A stretch of 6,702 nucleotides of DNA, taken from the NCBI GenBank assembly GCA_021850555.1, contig JAJZLX010000548.1, positions 1 to 6,702 on the forward strand, given 5' to 3'. Numbering within the stretch: the stretch's first letter is position 1; each line of letters opens with the position of its first letter. The position numbers were made by a program, and so were the translations under genes. Origin of the DNA: Pseudomonadota bacterium. GTDB taxonomy: Bacteria; Pseudomonadota; Gammaproteobacteria; Steroidobacterales; Steroidobacteraceae. Positions 1-5,187 of this stretch are shown piece by piece. The notes under the pieces were generated by a model. The model saw only the letters and a list, made by a program, of their open reading frames with translations, was not told where the DNA came from and ran no database searches.

Positions 1-748
1 CGTCCGCAGTGCCGTTGCCGACGCCGTACTCCTGTAGAACGCTCCAGTATTGCGAGGTGACCACCTGCTGCAGGAACGTCTCGTAGTCGTTTTCGTTTGT
101 CGAACCACTGAAGAACACCGGTTCGACCTGCGGGGTTGCGATGACCTTGGCGGTGATACTCGGGAACGGGACAAGCTGTTCGTCCGCAACCGGCGTGGTG
201 GCAGGATACTTACTGCAGAGCACCGGCAGGGTGAGCGTGGTCCCTGCGGTGGGTGTCTCCGCGAGGTAAGTGCCGGACATGCCGGTATAAGTCTGCGTCT
301 GGGCAATCACCTGGCACTGAGTTCCGTCCGCCGGCTGTGTCGTGACGGGTACGGAGTAGTAGTTCGGCACCGGTGAGTTGCCGCTGAGCCCCGTATAGAA
401 GACCCCAGGGACTTGATACGTGCCATTGGCCGTGACGGTCCCGCTGAGCGAGATGGTCTCTCCGCCCGTGACGTTGACCGCAATCACAAAGGATTGCCCG
501 GTGTTCAGACCCTGGACGTCGAGAGCGAGCTGGAACTGGTTCATCCCGTTCGGGATCACCTGCCCCTTGTTGCCGGTCCAGGTGATCCCAGGGGTGCTCG
601 TGCCGCTTCCCGAGCCGGACCCGGAAGCGCCGGACCCATTGCCGGGAGCTGTGGTGTCCCCGCCGCCTCCGCAGCCAGCGAGAACCGCGCACATCGCGAT
701 GGCGGTGAGCGCGTAGTGGAAGGGTTTATGTGTCAGTCGTCTGGCCAT
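1..748 (-). CDS. Secreted lipoprotein, N-terminal part (cut by window edge)
   Basis: Reading leftwards from the ATG at 748, the frame stays open for 249 codons to the window edge, so the C-terminus is missing. The N-terminus is a lipoprotein signal: basic start (MARRLTHK), hydrophobic stretch at residues 13-24, and lipobox LAGC at 23-26 with Cys26 as the acylated residue. A Gly/Ser-rich linker (about residues 27-54) follows, as is usual for lipoproteins exported to the outer membrane or surface. The region from about 55 to 190 is rich in Thr, Gly and Val and looks beta-rich. Near the edge is a segment with PVFFSGS and, about 25 residues on, YWSVLQEYGVGNG. This resembles a motif I recall from secreted hypothetical proteins of soil bacteria, but I cannot name the family. 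A GGAG ribosome site at 756-759 lies 7 nt before the ATG. The frame read at 210-692 on the same strand is a shadow with Arg/His-rich composition. The gene diverges from the small-protein operon at 922 and shares its control region. Confidence 0.85.
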   Translation of the reverse strand, partial: MARRLTHKPFHYALTAIAMCAVLAGCGGGGDTTAPGNGSGASGSGSGSGTSTPGITWTGNKGQVIPNGMNQFQLALDVQGLNTGQSFVIAVNVTGGETISLSGTVTANGTYQVPGVFYTGLSGNSPVPNYYSVPVTTQPADGTQCQVIAQTQTYTGMSGTYLAETPTAGTTLTLPVLCSKYPATTPVADEQLVPFPSITAKVIATPQVEPVFFSGSTNENDYETFLQQVVTSQYWSVLQEYGVGNGTAD

Positions 749-837
749 GCGTGTACTCCGTTGATCCTCGACCTTTGTGATTTCGGCTCTCCCCACACTT
801 ACTATTTTATCCACTCCTCCCTGTACCTGCAGAAGAT

Positions 838-860
838 AAATCCGAGAATTTGTCGGAAAT
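838..860. promoter_or_regulatory. Palindromic operator-like site, copy 1
   Basis: The plus strand reads AAATCCGA, 7 nt, TCGGAAAT, an inverted repeat with 6 of 8 arm positions paired. The same 23-bp element recurs at 1838-1860 and 2905-2927. Here it lies in the divergent control region, 89 bp from the lipoprotein start (748) and 61 bp from the start of the small membrane protein (922). A further short palindrome, GGAAATTCC, abuts it at 862-870. The size, symmetry and AT-rich centre fit a homodimeric DNA-binding regulator. Whether it represses or activates cannot be told from the sequence. Confidence 0.7.
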
Positions 861-880
861 AGGAAATTCCAGTTCCGGTT

Positions 881-887
881 CCTATAG
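881..887 (+). promoter_or_regulatory. Possible -10 element (CCTATAG) for the small-protein operon
   Basis: CCTATAG lies 20 bp downstream of the palindrome at 838-860 and about 34 bp before the ATG at 922. No good -35 box is visible at normal spacing, as would be expected if the bound regulator helped recruit polymerase. Similar elements occur at 5188-5195 (ACCTATAG), 2957-2963 (ACCCTAG), and on the minus strand at 2883-2890 (ACCTAGAG) and 1805-1812 (CCTTTTAG). The assignment rests only on this recurrence and position. Confidence 0.35.
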
Positions 888-921
888 GAGGCGTAGGTCA
901 TTAACCAAAGGAGGGTCTTCT

Positions 922-1119
922 ATGAAGAAGCTGCCCAAAAAGGCCATTTCGACGCTTGCTCGCGAACTGCGGAAGGCCTCGCTGGTTGCAGCTTCTGGAG
1001 TAGCCGTTCTTGGGATCCACCTGCACCACACCGCTCTTGGAGTTTCCCTCGCCGTACTCGCGTGGGCAACCACGCAGTGCCTGGCGCTGATGCTGGACTC
1101 AGTTGCTTCCAAGGAGTAA
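922..1119 (+). CDS. Small membrane protein, 65 aa, function unknown
   Basis: The ATG at 922 is preceded by a near-ideal ribosome site (AGGAGG, 8 nt upstream). This rules out the longer in-frame start near 850, which lies inside the palindrome. The product begins with a strongly basic, probably amphipathic segment (MKKLPKKAISTLARELRKAS). A long hydrophobic region follows (about residues 20-58) that could form two short helices around a His-rich turn (IHLHHTALG), or one long one. The acidic/basic tail is DSVASKE. It is the first gene of a two-gene unit: the next gene begins 2 nt after the stop, and its ribosome site AGGAG is the last codons of this gene. I do not recognise the family. Holin-like, toxin-like or membrane-complex subunit roles are all possible and none is supported specifically. 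Confidence 0.75.
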   Translation: MKKLPKKAISTLARELRKASLVAASGVAVLGIHLHHTALGVSLAVLAWATTQCLALMLDSVASKE

Positions 1120-1120
1120 C

Positions 1121-1234
1121 ATGTTACCCATGACTTCCGAAGCTTGGTTGATTCTCGCTACGCTGATTTACGTGTCCGCTGTGACACTGATCAGCTGCGT
1201 GGTAATCATTTTCCGAGATAAATCGTCGCGATGA
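1121..1234 (+). CDS. Single-span membrane microprotein, 37 aa
   Basis: This very short gene translates as an N-terminal MLPMTSEAW, one hydrophobic helix (about residues 9-31, with a Cys at 26) and a basic tail RDKSSR. The charge pattern predicts N-out, C-in topology. The start could be the ATG at 1121 (4 nt after AGGAG at 1112-1116) or the ATG at 1130 (13 nt after it); neither spacing is ideal. The tight 1-nt gap after the upstream stop (TAA at 1117-1119) points to translational coupling. The stop (TGA at 1232-1234) is followed at once by the terminator at 1239, so the two genes form a complete short transcript. Function is unknown. The close pairing with another small membrane protein suggests that they may act together. 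Confidence 0.6.
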   Translation: MLPMTSEAWLILATLIYVSAVTLISCVVIIFRDKSSR

Positions 1235-1238
1235 CCTG

Positions 1239-1270
1239 AACGGCCCTCTACCGAGAGGGCCGTTTTTTAT
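1239..1270 (+). terminator. Strong intrinsic terminator of the small-protein operon
   Basis: A perfect 11-bp stem, AACGGCCCTCT (1239-1249) with AGAGGGCCGTT (1254-1264), has a 4-nt loop and runs into six T (1263-1268). It starts 4 nt after the stop codon at 1234. The T tract is on the plus strand, so it mainly ends the 922-1234 transcript. The same hairpin lies just past the stop of the convergent gene (1280) and may also slow transcription from that side, though the minus strand lacks a T run. Confidence 0.93.
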
Positions 1271-1279
1271 TCTGGCGAA

Positions 1280-1765
1280 TCAGGCCGCGTGTCGTCCGAG
1301 CACTCGGTCACGGATCTGCCTTCCGTCCGGCCGGGGACTCGAGGGGAACCGCACGGTACGGATTCCGACTTTGGCGAGCATGGCATCACGTTTTGCGTCC
1401 TCACCGCGTTTGCCGCCGTGCGAGCGGTCGTCGAGCTCGACCACGGCGATGACTCGTTCCCCGCCGCTGGTGCACACGACATAATCCATGCGCTTGCGAT
1501 CGAATTTCGAACGGGCTTCCCAGTATCCTGGCTCGCCTTTCCGGAGCGTGACATCGAGGACGCCGGACATGGCGACCTGGCTGAAGATCGTGTATTCCGG
1601 CAGGGCCTTCCTTAGCCGCCCGAAGAATTCAATCTCGTTGTCGGTCATGAGTGGGCGGCTCGTAAATGGTGCCATCCGCACCCCCAACCATCCCGGGACC
1701 CTGCGCCACAACGCCGCGAGCACGAGTGCCGCGACGACCGGTGCGATAAAAACCAGGCTGACCAT
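1280..1765 (-). CDS. Membrane-anchored DUF2726-like protein, 161 aa
   Basis: Starting at the ATG at 1765, the product has a hydrophobic N-terminal anchor (about residues 2-19), a basic/aromatic link, and a soluble domain from about 40 to the end. That domain has the DUF2726 layout: TDNEIEFFGRLRKAL (41-55), a middle part with SQVAMSGVLDV (62-72), KFDRKRMDYVV (87-97), AVVELDDRSH (107-116) and KRDAMLAKVGIRTVRF (125-140). Asp94, Glu110 and Asp112 sit where nuclease-superfamily (PD-(D/E)XK-like) folds place acidic residues; I believe this domain family belongs to that fold, but catalysis is not shown. The frame continues upstream to 1933, but that extension runs through the palindrome at 1838-1860 and the neighbour's terminator, so it was not used. 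The ribosome site is weak (GAGAAACGGAC before ATG). The palindrome ends 72 bp before the start. The gene converges with the small-protein operon. Confidence 0.82.
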   Translation of the reverse strand: MVSLVFIAPVVAALVLAALWRRVPGWLGVRMAPFTSRPLMTDNEIEFFGRLRKALPEYTIFSQVAMSGVLDVTLRKGEPGYWEARSKFDRKRMDYVVCTSGGERVIAVVELDDRSHGGKRGEDAKRDAMLAKVGIRTVRFPSSPRPDGRQIRDRVLGRHAA

Positions 1766-1804
1766 GTCCGTTTCTCGATCTCGAAAACCAACCTGGGCCC
1801 GCAG

Positions 1805-1812
1805 GCTAAAAG
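1805..1812 (-). promoter_or_regulatory. Possible -10 element (CCTTTTAG) for the DUF2726 gene
   Basis: On the minus strand, CCTTTTAG lies about 25 bp downstream of the palindrome at 1838-1860 and about 39 bp before the ATG at 1765. It resembles the CCTATAG-like elements beside the other palindromes. Support is positional only. Confidence 0.25.
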
Positions 1813-1837
1813 GTCGGCCCGGTGCTGTAAAGCGATA

Positions 1838-1860
1838 AAATCCGACGATTTCTCGGAAAT
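1838..1860. promoter_or_regulatory. Palindromic operator-like site, copy 2
   Basis: The plus strand reads AAATCCGA, 7 nt, TCGGAAAT. Both 8-bp arms are identical to copy 1; only the spacer differs, keeping an ATTT core. The only start codon it can serve nearby is the DUF2726 gene (1765, minus), 72 bp away. On the other side lies the terminator of the 121-aa gene. Because no divergent gene shares it, this copy shows that the site belongs with single promoters as well as divergent pairs. Confidence 0.7.
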
Positions 1861-1890
1861 ACGGGCAGTGGCGCCGCTCTTGAGATGAAA

Positions 1891-1921
1891 TGAAAAACCG
1901 GAGCGCGAATGCGCCCCGGTT
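1891..1921 (-). terminator. Intrinsic terminator after the 121-aa gene
   Basis: On the minus strand, the arms AACCGG and GCGC pair with their partners across one mismatch (C1915/A1902) and a 4-nt loop (1907-1910). The stem is 1896-1921 and runs into TTTTT followed by CATTTC. It begins 27 nt after the stop codon of the gene at 1949. The T run is only on the minus strand, which fixes its direction. Confidence 0.85.
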
Positions 1922-1948
1922 CAATTGATGCATCTGCCTCGAATAGGC

Positions 1949-2314
1949 TCAGTGGACTCTCGCCGCCTCCGCAAGGGAGACCGCAAATGCCCCGCCGTTG
2001 TGCCGCGGACGCGTCCAGCGAGTCTTGCCGTTTTTGAGATCGCGCAGGTTGCGCCTGGAGAGCTCTCCGTCGATTTCGACGAGCCGCGCTTCCATGGCGT
2101 GGATCTGGCGGTCGGTCGTGTTCCACCCCGATGAGCCGGGGTGGTCTTTCGCGGTCACGCGCGTGATCCGTAGCTCTTCGCTGAGGATCGCCTGTGCAAC
2201 CTTGAGATCCGTGGTGCTCATCAGGCGAATGCTCAGCCTGCGGCTCGCCGGCATATCGACATGCGTACGGACGATCTTGCCCCCGAACTGGGGACCAATG
2301 GTCGAATATCCCAT
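1949..2314 (-). CDS. Hypothetical protein, 121 aa
   Basis: The frame runs from the ATG at 2314 to a stop at 1949 and is followed by a terminator, which supports a real transcription unit. I do not recognise the protein. It has no signal peptide or membrane segment. Residues 25-55 (RRLSIRLMSTTDLKVAQAI then LSEELRITR) and 65-90 (TTDRQIHAMEARLVEIDGELSRR) look helical, the second with a short coiled-coil-like heptad pattern. The C-terminal third is basic (NLRDLKNGKTRWTRPRH), consistent with nucleic-acid contact but not proof of it. The ribosome site is weak (GAGA about 11 nt before the ATG), so internal starts at Met21 or Met32 are possible. The frame on the opposite strand over the same bases is Arg/Ser-rich and has no ribosome site. 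A degenerate version of the palindrome lies about 56 bp upstream. Confidence 0.65.
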   Translation of the reverse strand: MGYSTIGPQFGGKIVRTHVDMPASRRLSIRLMSTTDLKVAQAILSEELRITRVTAKDHPGSSGWNTTDRQIHAMEARLVEIDGELSRRNLRDLKNGKTRWTRPRHNGGAFAVSLAEAARVH

Positions 2315-2369
2315 AAGATGTATCTCTGCAGTAGTGGCCTGCTGGCCTCTAGCGAGGACGCGCGATGAT

Positions 2370-2395
2370 AAATCTGAAATTTCGAGTACTTTCAG
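2370..2395. promoter_or_regulatory. Degenerate operator-like site upstream of the 121-aa gene
   Basis: The left half, AAATCTGA followed by AATTT, matches the left arm and core of the 23-bp palindrome with one arm change, and it is also preceded by GAT as in copy 1. The right arm is not conserved. Instead CTGAAA (2374-2379) pairs with TTTCAG (2390-2395) across 10 nt. It could be a weak or diverged site for the same regulator, or a different one. Confidence 0.35.
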
Positions 2396-2524
2396 GGAGC
2401 GTCCGGCGAATGGGGCGCAAGCGACAGGCTACTGGGGGGTTGAGGGCGAGCGCTCGGGCGTGCGGCCCACGATGACCAAGCCGGTGGTGATGCGCTACCT
2501 CAGGTTTTTTATCCTGGTTTAGCC
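2396..2524. other. Intergenic stretch without a supported gene
   Basis: This stretch lies between the control region of the 121-aa gene and the terminator at 2525. Open frames cross it on both strands, but they have no ribosome site, extend through the terminator hairpin, or are antisense to 1949-2314. A T6 tract with ATCCTGG near 2505-2516 on the plus strand follows only a 4-bp inverted repeat (ACCT-C-AGGT), too weak to call a terminator. Confidence 0.5.
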
Positions 2525-2563
2525 AAAAAGGAAGACCGGAGACGCAAAATTGCGTCCCCGGTC
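2525..2563 (-). terminator. Intrinsic terminator of a minus-strand transcript
   Basis: GACCGG and GACGCA (2534-2546) pair with TGCGTC and CCGGTC (2551-2563) across a single A/C mismatch and a 4-nt loop. On the minus strand the stem runs into TTCCTTTTTGG; the plus strand has no T run. No minus-strand protein gene ends near it, which is the main reason to suspect a non-coding transcript from the right. The stem design (outer CCGG pairs, one mismatch, inner GC-rich pairs) is very like the terminator at 1891-1921. Confidence 0.82.
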
Positions 2564-2877
2564 TGAACCTACTATGCCCTGTCCTATTTGACCTGGCGAT
2601 GCCAAGCCGTACGGTTTTGGAGACCGTACCCAGAGTCCCCTCCCGAATCGATGCGAACCCGGTCCATCCGGTGCATCGAGAAACCCGCAAATTTTCCTCG
2701 AAATCCATCGAGTTGCCCGCAGGCTGCTGGGTCGATATGTGGGATACGGGGCGCGAGGCGTGGCTGGAACCAGCCCCCAGTGATGTGCGAGCGAGATACG
2801 TACCAGGAAGAGAGGATCGAAGATCCTGTCCTTGCCCTGGGCGCACTGGGCCTGCACAAACGCGTTCTAGTGACCTG
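2525..2877 (-). ncRNA. Candidate structured non-coding RNA, about 350 nt
   Basis: Five hairpins lie between a promoter-like element (2883-2890, minus) and the terminator at 2525-2563. (1) 2803-2840: CCAGG and AAG pair with CTT and CCTGG around AGGATC-GAA-GATCCT. (2) 2762-2775: GGCTGG/CCAGCC. (3) 2697-2712: CTCGA/TCGAG. (4) 2648-2679: TCGATGC/GCATCGA enclosing CCGG/CCGG. (5) 2609-2629: a perfect 7-bp GTACGGT/ACCGTAC stem. Reading frames across the region on both strands lack ribosome sites and are rich in Arg, Pro and Ser; the minus-strand ones at 2349-2846 and 2519-2857 read through the terminator. It matches no RNA class I know (not tmRNA, RNase P or tRNA by their conserved motifs). An origin of transfer or replication, which also carries clustered inverted repeats, is the main alternative. 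The 5' end is a guess. Confidence 0.45.
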
Positions 2878-2882
2878 AAATT

Positions 2883-2890
2883 CTCTAGGT
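2883..2890 (-). promoter_or_regulatory. Possible -10 element (ACCTAGAG) for the candidate RNA
   Basis: On the minus strand, TTTACCTAGAG lies 14 bp downstream of the palindrome at 2905-2927, facing the candidate RNA. If used, transcription would begin near 2877. The position, inside an AT-rich island and next to the palindrome, is the only support. Confidence 0.3.
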
Positions 2891-2904
2891 AAATTCAGCG
2901 CGGA

Positions 2905-2927
2905 ATTTCCGTCGAATTTTCGGATTT
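2905..2927. promoter_or_regulatory. Palindromic operator-like site, copy 3
   Basis: The plus strand reads ATTTCCGT, 7 nt, TCGGATTT, the reverse orientation of copies 1 and 2 and identical to them at 18 of 23 positions. It ends 69 bp before the helicase start (2997) and lies just upstream of the candidate minus-strand RNA, so it could control both. It overlaps a second short palindrome, CGGAATTTCCG (2901-2911). Confidence 0.7.
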
Positions 2928-2956
2928 AATTTTTGTGCTCATCCGTTGCGGTCCAT

Positions 2957-2963
2957 ACCCTAG
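2957..2963 (+). promoter_or_regulatory. Possible -10 element (ACCCTAG) for the helicase gene
   Basis: ACCCTAG lies about 30 bp downstream of the palindrome and 33 bp before the helicase ATG. It is a weak -10 match, listed because similar elements occupy the same place beside the other palindromes. Confidence 0.25.
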
Positions 2964-2996
2964 AAGAAGAGGCCACTACTTCTTCTGGAGACTCGG

Positions 2997-5126
2997 ATGG
3001 GCGAAGTCGTCAGTTTCGGATCCGTCGCGCGCGTCAAGCGGTCGGACTTTCGGGATTTTATCGACGATGCGTACGATGCGCTCGGGCGCCTCCCGTTTTT
3101 CAAGGAGCGCGCAACGCAGCGCGACCTCTCGCGACAGATCCTGCAGTCATTTCGTGAGGGCGTGCCGTTGCTCGCCGAGGCGCCGACCGGTACCGGCAAG
3201 ACGCTCGCGTACCTCATCGCCGCGCTCGCCGCGCAGCAGGGAGAGACAAAGCCGATTCCTGTAGTGATCGCAACCGCGACGACCCTGCTGCAGCATCAAA
3301 TTATAGAAGAGGAAATCCCGAAACTCGTCAAGGCCGGTCTGCTCGGGCCTGGCCAGGCGGTTGTGGCGAAGGGTCGCGGGCGCTATTTCTGCGCGATGTC
3401 CGCCGAGCGGGTGGCGCAGACCGAGGAGCGTCAGGACGATCTGTTCGAGGATGGCGACAGAGTGGAGGCGCCGCGCGCGGCCGAAGAGCTGCTCGGACTG
3501 TTCGCCGGCGGCAAATGGAACGGGGATATGGACGCCGCGCCGGTGCGCATGGCCCAGGCGACGCGCGATGCGGTCAAAGCGAGCGGGGAGTCCTGTGTGG
3601 GATGGCGGTGCGGGTACTATACGAGCTGCCCTTTTTATACAGAACGGCGCCGGCTGCAGACGGCCAAGATCATCGTCGCCAACCAGGACCTCGTTCTCTC
3701 TGACCTGCGCCTGGCGCTAGAGGAGGACGCTACCCCCGTCTTTCCGGTGCAGAAGTACCTGCTCGTAGTCGATGAGGCACATCGATTCCCCGGTAAAGCG
3801 CAGGAGTCCGGTTCCGCTGAGATCGATTGCGACCAGGCGATCGGGTTGATCGAGGAACTGCCGGCGGTGATCGGCAAGCTGCTGCGCCATCCGAAGGTCT
3901 CCCGCGTGCTCGAACGCGGCGCATCGCTCTACGAAATGCTCGATCCAGGGCAGGCGGCCGAGGCGTTGATTCGCGCGCGGGATCTCGTGCGGGAGGAGAG
4001 CGCTGAGAGCGACGAACGACAGATCACGCTGGGAGCCGCCGCCGGGGGCGGGCGTGTCGCGGCGCTCGAGGCCGAAATCGGCGCGGCGCTCGCGGAGTGC
4101 GCACGGGTGGCTGCAGGATTTTCGGCCGCGAAGAGCGCGCTTGCCGAAGTGAAATTCCCGGAACGGGATCCGGTCGAGCGCAAGGCTTTCTTTGACGCGT
4201 GGTTTCTGGTGTCGCTCAACGCGGCCAGGATCAGTTCATTGCGCGATGCGCTCGAGACATTCATGTCTTGCCGGGATGGGGTGCGCTGGATCGAGCGCGG
4301 TGGCGAGGAGATTGGCGGGCAGGAGCTGCTGCGGGCCTCCCCCCTCGAGGGCGGCAGCGTGCTGCGCCAACTGCTCTGGGCCCGAGAACGGGCGCGGCCC
4401 GTGATGGTGTCCGCTACGCTCAGCGCATTCGGCAGCTTCGCGCGTTTTGCGGCCGCGGCCGGGCTCTCCGAGCGGGCGCTCACCTGCGCGTTACCGCCGT
4501 GCTTCGACTATGGATCGAGCACGCTTTTGGTGAAGCGGCTGAAGTACAGCCCACGCCAGGCGGAACGTACGGAGTGGGAGAAGGAGCTCCAGCAGGCGCT
4601 GCCTGCCACGGTCTGCGAGGATGAGGCAACGCTGATCCTGTTTCCCTCGCGACGATTGTTGCAGCGCAGTGTCGAGACGCTGCGCGAGCACTTCGGGGGC
4701 GCGGTACTGGTGCAAGGGTCGATGCCCATCGCGACACTCACGGAAACCCACCGTGATCGTGTGGATCGAGGCGAACCGTCGATCCTCTGCGGTCTCGACT
4801 CGCTGGCGGAGGGCCTGGATCTGCCGGGTGAGTACTGCACTCACGTGATTATTGTCGCGCTGCCCTTCACTCCGCCGGTGAGTCCGATCGAGCGCCGCTA
4901 CCACTCGATCATGCGCAACCGATACTTCCCTGACCGGGCCATGCCGGAGGCGATGCTCAAGCTGAAGCAGATGGTCGGCCGCCTGCTGCGCTCGGAGACC
5001 GACCGGGGTCGGATCACGGTGCTCGATTCTCGCCTCATCTCCACCCGCTGGGGCCGGCAGATGATCGAGAGCCTGCCGCCGTTTCGGATCGAAGAAGAAG
5101 CCGTCGCCGTCGATCTCGTTTCCTGA
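2997..5126 (+). CDS. DinG/XPD-family iron-sulfur DNA helicase, 709 aa
   Basis: This is a superfamily 2 helicase of the DinG/XPD type, which unwinds DNA 5' to 3' using ATP. All core motifs are present: Walker A APTGTGKT (62-69), motif Ia IATATTLLQHQ (91-101), DEAH box VVDEAH (257-262), motif III VSATL (471-475), motif V LCGLDSLAEGLDLPG (598-611) and motif VI QMVGRLLRSETDRG (658-671) with arginine-finger candidates Arg662 and Arg665. Four cysteines, 132, 200, 205 and 211, have the spacing of the DinG 4Fe-4S cluster, including the 5- and 6-residue steps. Length is close to E. coli DinG (about 716 aa) and no frame break is seen. The ATG follows GGAG by 6 nt. Lying beside transfer- or envelope-type genes and under the shared palindrome, it is more likely an element-borne helicase for DNA maintenance or transfer than the chromosomal DNA-damage gene, so no symbol is given. 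It is not linked to any CRISPR gene here. Confidence 0.95.
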   Translation: MGEVVSFGSVARVKRSDFRDFIDDAYDALGRLPFFKERATQRDLSRQILQSFREGVPLLAEAPTGTGKTLAYLIAALAAQQGETKPIPVVIATATTLLQHQIIEEEIPKLVKAGLLGPGQAVVAKGRGRYFCAMSAERVAQTEERQDDLFEDGDRVEAPRAAEELLGLFAGGKWNGDMDAAPVRMAQATRDAVKASGESCVGWRCGYYTSCPFYTERRRLQTAKIIVANQDLVLSDLRLALEEDATPVFPVQKYLLVVDEAHRFPGKAQESGSAEIDCDQAIGLIEELPAVIGKLLRHPKVSRVLERGASLYEMLDPGQAAEALIRARDLVREESAESDERQITLGAAAGGGRVAALEAEIGAALAECARVAAGFSAAKSALAEVKFPERDPVERKAFFDAWFLVSLNAARISSLRDALETFMSCRDGVRWIERGGEEIGGQELLRASPLEGGSVLRQLLWARERARPVMVSATLSAFGSFARFAAAAGLSERALTCALPPCFDYGSSTLLVKRLKYSPRQAERTEWEKELQQALPATVCEDEATLILFPSRRLLQRSVETLREHFGGAVLVQGSMPIATLTETHRDRVDRGEPSILCGLDSLAEGLDLPGEYCTHVIIVALPFTPPVSPIERRYHSIMRNRYFPDRAMPEAMLKLKQMVGRLLRSETDRGRITVLDSRLISTRWGRQMIESLPPFRIEEEAVAVDLVS

Positions 5127-5127
5127 G

Positions 5128-5162
5128 TGCTCGCCGGCCGGCGGGGCGCAGATTTTTTTTTT
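5128..5162 (+). terminator. Probable terminator after the helicase
   Basis: The self-complementary run CGCCGGCCGGCG (5132-5143) can form a short GC stem, extended imperfectly by flanking TGC and GCA bases, and is followed by ten T (5153-5162). The 9-nt gap between stem and T tract is longer than usual, so it may be inefficient. It begins right after the helicase stop (5124-5126). Confidence 0.5.
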
Positions 5163-5187
5163 ATCCTAAATTTTCCCCGCGCTCATT

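Noticed and set aside
210..692. 160-aa minus-strand frame
   Set aside because: It is a shadow of the lipoprotein frame that begins at 748. Composition is Arg/His-rich, with no ribosome site, while the overlapping frame has a clean lipobox and GGAG.
838..1860. Exact 1000-bp distance between palindrome copies 1 and 2
   Set aside because: The sequence between them shows no periodicity or duplication, so the round number is taken as coincidence.
1766..1933. N-terminal extension of the DUF2726 gene to 1933
   Set aside because: The extension crosses a terminator stem and the palindrome and lacks a membrane or domain feature. The ATG at 1765 starts directly with the hydrophobic anchor.
1998..2522. 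174-aa plus-strand frame
   Set aside because: It is largely antisense to the 121-aa gene (1949-2314), has no ribosome site, and its tail runs into an AT-rich non-coding stretch.
2690..2715. Possible further copy of the 23-bp palindrome within the candidate RNA
   Set aside because: Only about 14 of 23 positions match and the arms are not conserved; the local CTCGA/TCGAG stem explains the resemblance better.
2349..2892. Several overlapping frames on both strands (90-165 aa)
   Set aside because: They overlap one another in different frames, lack ribosome sites, often need TTG or GTG starts, and the minus-strand ones at 2349-2846 and 2519-2857 read through the terminator at 2525-2563.
2997..5126. 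Type IV CRISPR association of the DinG-like helicase
   Set aside because: No csf gene, Cas protein or direct-repeat array is present in the window. The helicase alone is not evidence of a CRISPR system.
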